Origin: Bacteroidetes bacterium UBA6221
GTDB taxonomy: Bacteria; Bacteroidota; Bacteroidia; Chitinophagales; Chitinophagaceae
DNA length: 64,000 bases
Direction of reading: 5' to 3'
NCBI GenBank assembly: GCA_002421685.1
Contig: DISB01000018.1
Location: forward strand, 424,653 to 488,652
Shown here piece by piece: positions 1-8,085 of the stretch. The position numbers and the translations under genes were made by a program. Numbering within the stretch: position 1 is the first letter of the stretch; every line of letters begins with the position of its first letter. A model generated the notes under the pieces. That model searched no databases and had not been told where the DNA came from. It saw only the letters and a list, made by a program, of their open reading frames with translations.

Positions 1-139
1 TTTCCACACCTTCTATCATGCGTAGTGAGCCGCGTGACAGGTCGTCTATAGAGATAACATCAAATCCATTTTTCGCCAGGTCTACTATCGTGTGGCCGCC
101 TATGTAGCCGCAGCCGCCTGTTACTAATATCTTACTCAT
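1..139 (-). CDS. galE: UDP-glucose 4-epimerase-like NAD-dependent sugar epimerase (N-terminal part)
   Basis: Only the first 46 codons lie in the window; the gene runs off the left edge. The N-terminus starts MSKILVTGGCGYIGGHT, the Rossmann NAD-binding glycine motif of extended short-chain dehydrogenases, followed by a strand ending in the acidic pair of IDDLSRGS that binds the adenosine ribose. GalE-type enzymes interconvert UDP-glucose and UDP-galactose in the cytoplasm. The GGCGYIG motif fits GalE well, but other UDP-sugar epimerases and dehydratases begin similarly, so the substrate is not fixed by this fragment. It is the last visible gene of a minus-strand run, 32 bases after the ABC exporter, which would fit lipid or surface glycan work, though this is inference. 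Confidence 0.75.
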   Translation of the reverse strand, partial: MSKILVTGGCGYIGGHTIVDLAKNGFDVISIDDLSRGSLRMIEGVE

Positions 140-171
140 CAGGTTTTGTTAGTTGCTACAAATATACCGTA

Positions 172-1971
172 TTATTTAACCTGCTGCATGGCCACCAGGT
201 TTTTATATAACCCCTCTTTTGCCATCAATTCAGTATGCGTGCCTTGCTCTACGATACGGCCTTTATCCAGCACAATTATCTCGTCGGCATGCTGCACTGT
301 AGAGAGCCTGTGCGCTATCACTATACTCGTGCGGTTTTGCATCAGCGTATTGATGGCGTCCTGTACTATGCGCTCGCTTTCGGTATCCAGCGATGATGTG
401 GCTTCATCCAATATCAGTATCGGGGGATTCTTTAGTACCGCACGCGCAATCGTTATCCGCTGGCGTTCCCCGCCGCTCAGCCTGGTGCCACGGTCGCCAA
501 CTACGGTTTCGTATTTTTCGGGTTTGTTTATAATAAAGTTGTGCGCGTTGGCCACTTTCGCTGCCTCTTCTACCCGCTGTTGTGTGGGGCTACCCGAGCC
601 TAAGGCAATATTGTTGAAGATAGTGTCGTTGAATAGTATTGGCTCCTGGTTGACGATGCCCATCAGCTTTCTCAGCTCCGATAGTTTATACTCCTTAATG
701 TTTACGCCGTCTATCAGCACTTCTCCGGCGGTTACATCGTGAAAGCGTGGCACCAGGTCGGCCAATGTAGATTTTCCTGCCCCGGATGAACCAACAAGAG
801 CTATCATCTTACCTTTGGGTATCACCAGGTTGATACCGTCCAATATCTTCTTGCTACCATAAGAGAAATGCACATTTCTGAATTCGATAGCGTGGTTGAA
901 TTCACCGATATTTTTCGCACCGGGTAATTCCTTTATTGCGTTCTCTGTGTTCAGGAATTGTTCCATACGTGCGACAGCCGCTGAGCCTTTTTGAATATTA
1001 TAGAAGGCTGTTGAAAGGTTTTTTATGGGATTAATTATCTGGTAGAACAGGCCGATGAACATAATGAAGAAAGGCCCTGTAAGCGATGTTTCACCGGAGA
1101 ATATCAACTTGCCGCCATACCAGAGTATGATACACACTACGGTAATACCCAGTGTTTCGGATAAAGGCGAACTCAGGTCGCGGCGCATAGCAATTTTATT
1201 CTTCAGGCGAAAGATGAGGTTGTTGATTTGCGTAAACCGCAGTTGCTGGTGTTTCTCGGCGTTGAAGGCCTTTACCACACGCATACCTACAAGTGTTTCA
1301 TCTATCACTCCCAGCACATTGCCTAACTGTTCCTGCGCTTCTCCGGCGGGCTTCTTCAGCGATTTGCCAATTCGGCCTATTATCAGTCCTGATATAGGTA
1401 ACAAGATTAGCAGGAACAAAGTAAGCTGAGGGCTGATGATAACCATGGATGCTAATGTGATGATGATCGTCAACGGCTCGCGGATAAAGGTCTCCAATAC
1501 GTTCATGATGGACACTTCCACTTCGTTGATGTCATTGGTCATCTTCGATATCAGGTCACCTTTGCGCTCTTCGTTGAAAAAACCAATTGGCAACGATAGG
1601 GCTTTCATGAACATTTCGTTGCGCAGTTTGTGTATCACCGCATTGCGTATGGGGTTCAGGATGTTGAGCGAGGTATAAACAAAGAGGTTTTTAAGTATAG
1701 TGAATACGACAACTATCAAAACTGAATAGGTAAGCGCCGTCAATTTGTCGTATTCCAGTATTGTTTGGTTTACCGTGTTGATAATATCGCTAACGATGCC
1801 CCGGTCTTTCGATGGTTCGCTCACACCTTCGAACAGCACTTGCAATACCGGCGCCAGCATGGTGAACGAAAAGAGCGAAAAAACAATCGCCAGCAGGCTG
1901 GTAGCAAAATAGAGGACTATCCTGCTTTGAAAGCCTGCTAAATGTTTGAGTAAAGGGCCAATCTTGTTCAT
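172..1971 (-). CDS. MsbA-type ABC exporter, fused membrane and ATPase domains
   Basis: A 599-residue half-transporter: a six-helix exporter membrane domain in roughly the first 330 residues and an ATPase domain from about 360 to the end. The ATPase shows Walker A GSSGAGKST, the ABC signature LSGGERQR, Walker B ILILDEATSSLD and the switch histidine in IVIAHRLSTV, so it should be an active homodimer. Such proteins flip lipid A precursors, other lipids or drugs across the inner membrane; MsbA-like lipid export is the usual reading for this architecture in Gram-negatives, but the substrate cannot be told from sequence. It starts at an ATG 6 bases after the cysS stop and is followed closely by galE, suggesting co-transcription with the genes up to 6449. 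Confidence 0.9.
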   Translation of the reverse strand: MNKIGPLLKHLAGFQSRIVLYFATSLLAIVFSLFSFTMLAPVLQVLFEGVSEPSKDRGIVSDIINTVNQTILEYDKLTALTYSVLIVVVFTILKNLFVYTSLNILNPIRNAVIHKLRNEMFMKALSLPIGFFNEERKGDLISKMTNDINEVEVSIMNVLETFIREPLTIIITLASMVIISPQLTLFLLILLPISGLIIGRIGKSLKKPAGEAQEQLGNVLGVIDETLVGMRVVKAFNAEKHQQLRFTQINNLIFRLKNKIAMRRDLSSPLSETLGITVVCIILWYGGKLIFSGETSLTGPFFIMFIGLFYQIINPIKNLSTAFYNIQKGSAAVARMEQFLNTENAIKELPGAKNIGEFNHAIEFRNVHFSYGSKKILDGINLVIPKGKMIALVGSSGAGKSTLADLVPRFHDVTAGEVLIDGVNIKEYKLSELRKLMGIVNQEPILFNDTIFNNIALGSGSPTQQRVEEAAKVANAHNFIINKPEKYETVVGDRGTRLSGGERQRITIARAVLKNPPILILDEATSSLDTESERIVQDAINTLMQNRTSIVIAHRLSTVQHADEIIVLDKGRIVEQGTHTELMAKEGLYKNLVAMQQVK

Positions 1972-1977
1972 GTTTTT

Positions 1978-3471
1978 TTATTCTATCGTCCAGGATACAC
2001 TGCCATCCTTTTCGTCTTTTAACATAACACCCGCTTCCGCCAGTTTATTGCGTATCAGGTCAGATGTTGCGTAGTCCTTTCTTGCTTTGGCGTCTTTGCG
2101 TATCTCTGCCAGCAGCGACAGCACTTTGTCTATCTTGCCATCTTGTTGCACCTGCAGTGGCTGCATACCCAGTATATCCACCAGGTAGGTTTTGAATGTA
2201 TCCAGCATCAGTTGGTACGTAGCTGCCGACAAGGCATCTTGCTTTATTTGCCCGCCCTTTATGCCGTTGATGATAGGGGCCAGTTCAAACAGGTTTGCCA
2301 ACACCTTGGCAGTATTAAAGTCATCATTCATAAAGTCAGCACACTCATTGCAGAAGCGGTTAACTTTTTCATCGAGTTCTTTGTCTGCTGCGGTATTGTT
2401 CAACGGTGCCGTTAGTTTCTGCAGTACCTCATACGCCTCCCACAGCCTGCGGAATGCCTTTTCCGATGCCTGCAATGCCTCGTTAGAAAAATCAAGCGTA
2501 CTGCGATAATGGGTTTGCAATATGTAAAACCGTATCACCATGGGATGGTAGGCTTGCTCCAACATAGGATGATTGCCGCTGAACAACTCTGTTATCTTGA
2601 TAACATTGTTATAGCTTTTCCCCATCTTTTTGCCATTGATGGTGATCATATTATTGTGCATCCAGTAGCGTACTGGCGCGCAGCCGTGTGCGATGGTAGA
2701 TTGTGCTATCTCGCTCTCGTGGTGTGGAAATTGCAAATCCATACCACCGCCGTGTATATCAAATACTTCGCCCAGGTACTTACTGCTCATCGCCGAGCAC
2801 TCTATATGCCATCCCGGGAAACCCTCTCCCCATGGGCTGGTCCAGCGCATGATATGCTCAGGCGGTGCTTTCTTCCATAAAGCGAAGTCCACTTTATTTC
2901 TTTTTTCGTCCTGTCCGTCCAGGTCGCGCGTAGTCTCCAGCAGTTCGTCTATTTTCCGTCCTGACAGTTTGCCATAAGGATATTTATCAGCGTATTTCTT
3001 TACATCAAAATATACAGAGCCGTTTACCTCGTAGGCATAACCCTTATCGATGATATCCTGTATCATCTGTATCTGCTCTATCACATGCCCGGTGGCGGTA
3101 GGCTCAATATTCGGCTCTGCGTTGTTGAACAGGCGCATGCCCCAATGAAACAGGTTGGTGTATTTCTGCACCAGTTCCATGGGTTCCAGTCGTTCCAGGT
3201 GGGCCTTCTCCGCTACCTTGTCCACCGCTTCGCGTCCTTCTTCTTCAAAATGCCCTGCGTCGGTAATGTTGCGTACATACCGTACTTTATAACCCAGGTG
3301 CGTGAGATAGCGATACACCACATCAAATGTGATATAGGGGCGGGCATGCCCCAGGTGCGACTCGCCCGATACGGTAGGGCCGCAGACATACAGCCCCACA
3401 TGGCCGGGCACTGAGGGTACAAACTTTTCCTTTTCTCGCGTATATGAATTGTAAATGTGTAACTCTGACAT
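1978..3471 (-). CDS. cysS: Cysteinyl-tRNA synthetase
   Basis: A 497-residue class I aminoacyl-tRNA synthetase that charges tRNA-Cys. The HIGH-type motif is in GESHLGHARP, preceded by the zinc-ligand cysteine of YVCGPTV; further zinc-site residues appear in GWHIECSAMS and FPHHESE, and the KMSKS loop is KMGKSYNN. The C-terminal anticodon-binding part is complete, so length and motifs match the family. I take the ATG at 3471 (protein begins MSELHIYNSY) rather than the TTG three codons upstream, because CysS proteins normally begin just before the strand that leads to the zinc cysteine. It sits in the minus-strand run between the EEP protein and the ABC exporter. Confidence 0.97.
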   Translation of the reverse strand: MSELHIYNSYTREKEKFVPSVPGHVGLYVCGPTVSGESHLGHARPYITFDVVYRYLTHLGYKVRYVRNITDAGHFEEEGREAVDKVAEKAHLERLEPMELVQKYTNLFHWGMRLFNNAEPNIEPTATGHVIEQIQMIQDIIDKGYAYEVNGSVYFDVKKYADKYPYGKLSGRKIDELLETTRDLDGQDEKRNKVDFALWKKAPPEHIMRWTSPWGEGFPGWHIECSAMSSKYLGEVFDIHGGGMDLQFPHHESEIAQSTIAHGCAPVRYWMHNNMITINGKKMGKSYNNVIKITELFSGNHPMLEQAYHPMVIRFYILQTHYRSTLDFSNEALQASEKAFRRLWEAYEVLQKLTAPLNNTAADKELDEKVNRFCNECADFMNDDFNTAKVLANLFELAPIINGIKGGQIKQDALSAATYQLMLDTFKTYLVDILGMQPLQVQQDGKIDKVLSLLAEIRKDAKARKDYATSDLIRNKLAEAGVMLKDEKDGSVSWTIE

Positions 3472-3500
3472 ATATGGCAAAATAAAAGCAAAAAAACGGC

Positions 3501-4643
3501 TTAGCGTTCAGGACGGTTGATAATTTCGAGATTGGTTATTACCGGGTTATGGTCAGACAGGGACGTATAGGGCGATTTGTAGCCAATGCAGCTAAAACTG
3601 GCGGGGTTATAAAATATATAATCGATACGGAGCGTAGGCGACAGGCGGCTGTAAGTACGTCCCAGTCCGCGCCCTCTCTGCAGGAAGGCATCGTTCAGTC
3701 CCTCGCGCATTTGCGTGTAGGTATAAGAACCGGGCAGGTCGTTGAGGTCTCCGCAAATGACGACAGGGTAGGGGCTTGCATCAATGATGCTTTTGGCTAC
3801 TTTCACCTCCCGGGCCCTGCGCAGGAAGGCATAATTGAACTTCCACATATATGAACGAGACCGGTTGAGGTCAGCTTTTTTGTTATTAGCCACATCTTCA
3901 ATGTAGTCCTTATCGTTATCACTGAGGCCGAAGGTGTTGAGGTGGACAAAGAACATGCGCGTGGTATCCGCACCGGGCAAAGCCATGTCGCACTGCAGCA
4001 TATAGATATAATCCGACAATTTATGCGCCTTAAAATTAAATATCTCGTACCTGGAGAATACCGCAGTGCCCAGGAAAATATTTTTGCCCAGCGTATTATC
4101 GGCCTGGAAACGGTAATCCTTATAGTTGCCGTTCTCAAGGATTTTTTTTGCAGTCTGCGAGGTTATTTCTGTCTTCTTTACCGCAAATTCCGGAAGGGAC
4201 ATAACATCTGCATCTACGCTGTCCAGGTAGGTGATTATCCTTTCCCTTTGCGCATTGCTATAGGGTTCGTCAAACAAGCCTATACCGTGCACGTTCCAAT
4301 GCATGATGCGGACAGTATTGGGGCGATGCGAAAAATCGTTGTCCTTAAAGTAATTGAAAGCGAAAATGGGAGACACGACATTGAAAGAAGCAATGATGGC
4401 TACTGCCGACAGTAATGCTCTCAGCTTGTGCGTAGAAAATATCAGCCATGCGAATATGAACAATATATTTGCCAGTACCGCAAAAGGCGTGCTGAGGCTG
4501 AAGAGCGCTATATACCGGATGGTAGCCGGATGCGTATAGGCTGCGGCTACGCATAGCCCCAGCCATACTATTGCGCCCAGGTTGGCCAACAGCACAATGC
4601 GGCCCAGGAACCGCCTGATGAATAGTAGTATGGGGTGTTTCAA
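3501..4643 (-). CDS. Membrane-anchored endonuclease/exonuclease/phosphatase (EEP) family protein
   Basis: About 380 residues. The first 100 contain three hydrophobic segments, then a typical EEP fold begins at RIMHWNVHGIG. Catalytic-looking motifs are the Asn of WNVHG, the Glu of SLPEFAV, GDLNDLP, and the terminal SDHNPVI, which hold the metal-binding and active-site residues in this superfamily. Members cleave phosphodiesters in nucleic acids, sphingomyelin or phosphoinositides; nothing here fixes the substrate. The soluble domain is likely periplasmic or cytoplasmic behind the membrane anchor. The start appears to be TTG, since no ATG occurs before the EEP domain and the membrane segments would otherwise be lost. 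Eleven bases separate it from the upstream dead rhomboid, so the two are probably co-translated. Confidence 0.85.
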   Translation of the reverse strand: MKHPILLFIRRFLGRIVLLANLGAIVWLGLCVAAAYTHPATIRYIALFSLSTPFAVLANILFIFAWLIFSTHKLRALLSAVAIIASFNVVSPIFAFNYFKDNDFSHRPNTVRIMHWNVHGIGLFDEPYSNAQRERIITYLDSVDADVMSLPEFAVKKTEITSQTAKKILENGNYKDYRFQADNTLGKNIFLGTAVFSRYEIFNFKAHKLSDYIYMLQCDMALPGADTTRMFFVHLNTFGLSDNDKDYIEDVANNKKADLNRSRSYMWKFNYAFLRRAREVKVAKSIIDASPYPVVICGDLNDLPGSYTYTQMREGLNDAFLQRGRGLGRTYSRLSPTLRIDYIFYNPASFSCIGYKSPYTSLSDHNPVITNLEIINRPER

Positions 4644-4654
4644 AATGGCTTTTG

Positions 4655-5557
4655 TCAGTTGTCTTTGCCGCCCGATGCCTTCATCAGCGTCTCTTTGTCT
4701 TCTTTGCTCAGCGCATCATAGCCTTTCTGGTTGATCTTGTCTAATATCTCGTCGATCTTATTTTGCGTGATGCCCTGTTTGGGCTTAGGTGTGTACATGC
4801 TCATGGTACGGTTCCTGCGGGTATTGCCCCTGTCCACCATTGCCCGCTCATTGGGCTCAAAGCGATTGTTTATCCTGTCAGAGATATTATATACCCAGTC
4901 GCCCGGCTTGTAACCGTTGCGCAGCAGCACTACATATATATAACCCATTACGGCCCCGCCAACCAGTAAAAATAAGGGAGCACCTTCAAAATTGATATTG
5001 GCATTCATCAACTGCAGCGCGTAAAATATCACGGCTATCACCCATAGCGGTATGCGCATAGTATCGGTCAGGTAGTATTTGTATCCCGGGGCCAGCGTTA
5101 GTGCCGCCACCGAAAGGCCTACTACACCGGCCTGCGCCCCAAACATAGCACTTCTGCCAAGGAAGTAGGCGCCGGGTATCAGCTGGCCGACTTCGTAAAA
5201 TATTCCCCCGGCCAGCAGGCAATAAACAAACATCGGTATCAACTGGCGATGGCCCACCAGCATTTGAACCAAAGAGCCAAAGGCGTATAGCCATATCATA
5301 TTGCTGAACAGCACCCAGAAGCCCTCGTGTACCCACCCGTATGTAAAGATGGTCCAGAATTTAGACAGGAACATATCCGCCTTAGGCAAGGCGGTATTTA
5401 CGGTAAAGAGTTTTCCAAAAAGCGACGGGTCCGCCTCCGCTACCATCATGGTTACCCTGGTAAGATGATAGGCTATGAAACCTGTACCCGATGCTATGAT
5501 GAGTTTTAAAACCGCGTTTTCGTTAAAAGCCGGTATCCCCCTTTGTGTCCTGATCAT
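4655..5557 (-). CDS. Rhomboid-family membrane protein without the catalytic Ser-His pair
   Basis: About 300 residues with the rhomboid six-helix layout: the first-loop region TYGWVHEGFWVLFSNM matches the family, but the GxSG catalytic motif is replaced by FGAQAGVVG (alanine at about residue 143 where serine is expected), and the histidine that should sit before a GG in the last helix is replaced by hydrophobics (FLLVGG). It should therefore not be a protease. The soluble C-terminal tail has an NKIDEILDKINQKG motif seen on many Bacteroidota rhomboids. It lies 22 bases after an intact rhomboid and before an EEP protein. I chose the ATG at 5557, preceded by an A/G-rich stretch, over a TTG seven codons upstream. 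A role in substrate or partner binding is inference. Confidence 0.85.
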   Translation of the reverse strand: MIRTQRGIPAFNENAVLKLIIASGTGFIAYHLTRVTMMVAEADPSLFGKLFTVNTALPKADMFLSKFWTIFTYGWVHEGFWVLFSNMIWLYAFGSLVQMLVGHRQLIPMFVYCLLAGGIFYEVGQLIPGAYFLGRSAMFGAQAGVVGLSVAALTLAPGYKYYLTDTMRIPLWVIAVIFYALQLMNANINFEGAPLFLLVGGAVMGYIYVVLLRNGYKPGDWVYNISDRINNRFEPNERAMVDRGNTRRNRTMSMYTPKPKQGITQNKIDEILDKINQKGYDALSKEDKETLMKASGGKDN

Positions 5558-5579
5558 TACACTGTATTTCTTTGGCAAT

Positions 5580-6449
5580 TTAATAAAAATGGTTGCGGTT
5601 GCGCTTGTTCCATATCTTCAGCAGAATGAAACCCACCAGCATTCCGCCCAGGTGGGCAAAGTGCGCTATATTGTCACCTGCTGAGTCGCGGATGCCTGCA
5701 ACAAGCTCAATAATTGCAAGGCCGCCTACCACGTACTTCGCCTTGATAGGTACAAGAAAATAGATATACAACAGGGTATTGGGGAACAAATAGCCAAAGG
5801 CGAAGAGTATACCAAATACCGCCCCCGATGCTCCCACAGTGGCCTCGTCGAAGATGCCGCTGAAATATTGCCCTGTAGCCGGGTAAGTATAACCATGTAT
5901 ATACCTGTTGATAGCATCTATAGACTCCTGCGACATATCGGACTGCGGGTGTGAAGCCCAATAATTATAGGTGTCAAACACCTGGTTGATAAGTGTGTTG
6001 CCCGTTGGCCTTGTCACGTGCTCTTCAATAAAGGCGCGCATCTGGTCGATGCCGGGATTGGTCTGGTAAGCAGCAAACGCCTGTTCTACTTCACGAAAAC
6101 CGTATGCAACTACCGCCATATGCAGCACAGCCGCCCCCAGCCCGCATATCAGGTAAAAAATAAGGAAACGTTTAGGCCCCCAGATGTTTTCGAGCACGCT
6201 GCCGAACATCCATAGCGCAAACATATTGAAGAATATATGCGCTATGCCGCCATGCATGAACATATGGGTGAGGAACTGCCAGGGCTGGAAATGCTCCGAC
6301 TTCCAGTAGTGCAGCCCCAGGTAGTCAGACAGGTCAATGCCGAATTTGCTCAGCACGAACTGTGCAAATACCATTATGGCATTGATGATGATTAAATTCT
6401 TAACTATCGTAGGCAAAATCTGGAACCGACCAGGCCTGAATTCTGTCAT
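5580..6449 (-). CDS. Rhomboid intramembrane serine protease
   Basis: A 289-residue rhomboid with an intact active site: GASGAVFG places the nucleophile at Ser208, and IAHFAHLGG supplies the partner His266. The conserved loop motif HGGIAHIFFNM (residues 66-76) is also present. Rhomboids cut transmembrane helices of other membrane proteins. Unusual is a stretch of about 85 residues (about 115-200) inserted between the third helix and the helix carrying the serine; it contains hydrophilic segments and probably forms an extracytoplasmic loop. It is the first gene of the minus-strand run and is followed by a catalytically dead paralogue, with which it could pair. Confidence 0.92.
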   Translation of the reverse strand: MTEFRPGRFQILPTIVKNLIIINAIMVFAQFVLSKFGIDLSDYLGLHYWKSEHFQPWQFLTHMFMHGGIAHIFFNMFALWMFGSVLENIWGPKRFLIFYLICGLGAAVLHMAVVAYGFREVEQAFAAYQTNPGIDQMRAFIEEHVTRPTGNTLINQVFDTYNYWASHPQSDMSQESIDAINRYIHGYTYPATGQYFSGIFDEATVGASGAVFGILFAFGYLFPNTLLYIYFLVPIKAKYVVGGLAIIELVAGIRDSAGDNIAHFAHLGGMLVGFILLKIWNKRNRNHFY

Positions 6450-6748
6450 TATGCTTGTATTACGTCTAAAAATCAGTCTCTCTGCACTCTGCTAACCGGC
6501 GAAGTGCAAATTTACGGTATAATAATGCACGGCAGTCAAATTATAAATATTTTAGGAGGACGCCTCCGGCATTTGTCATACTTCTTTTTGCTGCCTGTAC
6601 CCAACCATTGCAGAATTTTTCCTTTCTATAGAAGCAGACTAAGTTTACCTGGAAAAGCAAGTTACTCCTATGGACGACTTGCTTTTTTTATATGCAGCAT
6701 TTATTATCTTTAATCAGTTTTTAATTTTTACAGGTAAACGAACAAGTA
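6450..6748. other. 299-base divergent intergenic region with a hairpin
   Basis: No convincing gene is seen. The region separates the divergent rhomboid and HNH-like genes. It holds a stem-loop with a T-run (6653-6689) and, downstream of that, TATCTTTA at 6706-6713, a near match to the Bacteroidota -7 element that could start the transcript of the 6749 gene. The hairpin lies upstream of that promoter, so it does not look like an attenuator and might end a short RNA. Confidence 0.5.
6653..6689 (+). terminator. Stem-loop with T-run, no upstream gene on this strand
   Basis: GCAAGT (6657-6662) pairs with ACTTGC (6677-6682), extended by A-T pairs, and is followed by seven T. It has the form of an intrinsic terminator on the plus strand, yet no plus-strand coding gene lies upstream within the window, which is why a small RNA ending here is possible. 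Confidence 0.45.
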
Positions 6749-7009
6749 ATGGGTAGAAAATCTACTCCCGGGAGAAACCAATATACACAAGCTGAGAAAA
6801 GAAAAGTATGGATGAAGGCCATGCCCCTCGATGGTCATCCGCCCGACATATGGCGCCGCGATGCTTTTGGCAATGTTATCAACTGGCAGGAATACGGCAA
6901 CCCAGTATCAAAATACGGCTGGGAAATAATCAGCGACAATCCGGGTAGCGATGCCATGGGCGCCATGGAACACCTGCAACCTATACATTGCAGGCAGAAC
7001 AATACTTAA
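6749..7009 (+). CDS. Small HNH-like protein with a degenerate nuclease motif
   Basis: An 86-residue protein. The order WRRDAFGNVI, YGNPVSKYGWEI and LQPIHCRQNN closely follows a family of small HNH-signature proteins of Bacteroidota, in which the usual layout is RKDxxGxxI, YGxxxSxYGWEIDH, then LQxxHxxNN. Here the central DH is missing (the sequence continues EIISDNPGSD), so one metal-binding or general-base histidine is gone while the last histidine and asparagines remain. It is probably not an active nuclease of the standard type; DNA binding is still possible. The stop overlaps the stop of the convergent gene at 7006 by four bases. A TATCTTTA promoter candidate lies 36 bases upstream of the start. 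Confidence 0.7.
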   Translation: MGRKSTPGRNQYTQAEKRKVWMKAMPLDGHPPDIWRRDAFGNVINWQEYGNPVSKYGWEIISDNPGSDAMGAMEHLQPIHCRQNNT

Positions 7010-7605
7010 CGTTTGGCTGTAACCCAACCGGGGCTATACCATTTTATTGAATTGGCTATGCGGTAAGACAGGTCGCGCCAGTATTCCAGCCCTTTGTTGT
7101 CCTCAGCCCAGTAGTAGTATTGAAATTCGAGCATACGGCCGTCTGCTATTATATAATAGCTGAGGTTATAGTTATTGGTCCGGGTGCCGTCGCGGCGCGC
7201 CCTGTCGCGGGTAGCCAGCGTAGAGATGACCGTATATTCCTTATTACCTATCAGGAAAGTGGTATCCTGTAACAGGCGCGTATTCCGCACACAGTGTTCG
7301 CGGGGGTCATATATGTCGTGTGCATGCTCGGGCGATTGAATATGGTCGTGAATGTTGAGTTGCATATTCATACCTGCTTTTCGGGTACATTTAGCCGCAA
7401 AGGTCACGGTATATCCACCTTCGGAACATTTGTCCCAATAATGATAATATTCCCTGTCCTTTTGCAGTATGGTGGGGACATCCAGTTGCACATTGCCGTT
7501 AAATAATGTTATTCTTTCGTAGGGGGCCCTGGCTGAGGTAGCCGGCTTTTTGGCAGATGCGGAATACGATGCCGCCAGCAGCAGGGTAAGAATTAGTACA
7601 CGCAT
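7006..7605 (-). CDS. Secreted protein of unknown function
   Basis: A 199-residue protein with a clear signal peptide (about 18 residues, ending in SYSASA before KK). I do not recognise a domain. The mature part alternates short polar and aromatic segments, with FNGNVQLDVP near the start, a YYHYWDKC segment, and three cysteines, and ends WYSPGWVTAKR. It is most likely a periplasmic or secreted all-beta protein. The start is a well-placed ATG 34 bases from the divergent copper-storage-like gene at 7640, so the two may share a control region. No function is claimed. Confidence 0.75.
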   Translation of the reverse strand: MRVLILTLLLAASYSASAKKPATSARAPYERITLFNGNVQLDVPTILQKDREYYHYWDKCSEGGYTVTFAAKCTRKAGMNMQLNIHDHIQSPEHAHDIYDPREHCVRNTRLLQDTTFLIGNKEYTVISTLATRDRARRDGTRTNNYNLSYYIIADGRMLEFQYYYWAEDNKGLEYWRDLSYRIANSIKWYSPGWVTAKR

Positions 7606-7639
7606 GTTAATTATTTTCTGATTGAACTGCTAATGTACA

Positions 7640-8080
7640 ATGAAAAAATCAAATGTTAATGAAATTTATCCTATTAACAATTCCGGGAAATCCGAACAAT
7701 CCCCCGCAGGGTTTGTTAGCCTTTTTGACGTAAACAAAACCAGGCAAGTTATGGGGTATAAAGATTATCAGCAATGCGTGGATGCCTGTGCTAACTGCGC
7801 AACTGTGTGCAGCTATTGCGCCATTAGTTGCCTTAAAGAAGACAATGTACAGATGATGGCCGAATGTATCAGGATGAACCTGGAATGTGCGGCCATCTGC
7901 AAAGCTGCAGCGGACATGATGGTATATGATAGCGCCCGGGCAAAAGATATATGCAAACTTTGTGCGGAAATATGCGATAAATGCGCTGCCGAATGCGATA
8001 AACATGAACACGGCCATTGCCAAGAATGTGCGGAAACATGCAGGCGCTGCGCGGAAGAATGCAGGAAAATGGCTGCGTAG
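7640..8080 (+). CDS. Cys-rich four-helix bundle, copper-storage (Csp/DUF326)-like protein
   Basis: A 146-residue protein with a repeating pattern of Cys spaced three to four residues apart on helices, for example CVDACANCATVCSYCAISC, CAAICKAAADM, CKLCAEICDKCAAECDKH and CAETCRRCAEECRK. This is the pattern of Csp-type four-helix bundles, which hold many Cu(I) ions on inward-facing cysteines. No signal peptide is evident, so a cytosolic Csp3-like form is expected; it could buffer copper or store it for cuproenzymes. The first 35 residues are a polar extension without cysteines. It is divergent from the secreted protein at 7006 and convergent with the PKD lipoprotein at 8086 with only five bases between. 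Confidence 0.85.
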   Translation: MKKSNVNEIYPINNSGKSEQSPAGFVSLFDVNKTRQVMGYKDYQQCVDACANCATVCSYCAISCLKEDNVQMMAECIRMNLECAAICKAAADMMVYDSARAKDICKLCAEICDKCAAECDKHEHGHCQECAETCRRCAEECRKMAA

Positions 8081-8085
8081 TCAGG

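Noticed and set aside
146..742. Long open frames opposite the ABC exporter and other housekeeping genes
   Set aside because: They are shadows of strongly coding genes on the other strand and have no domain of their own.
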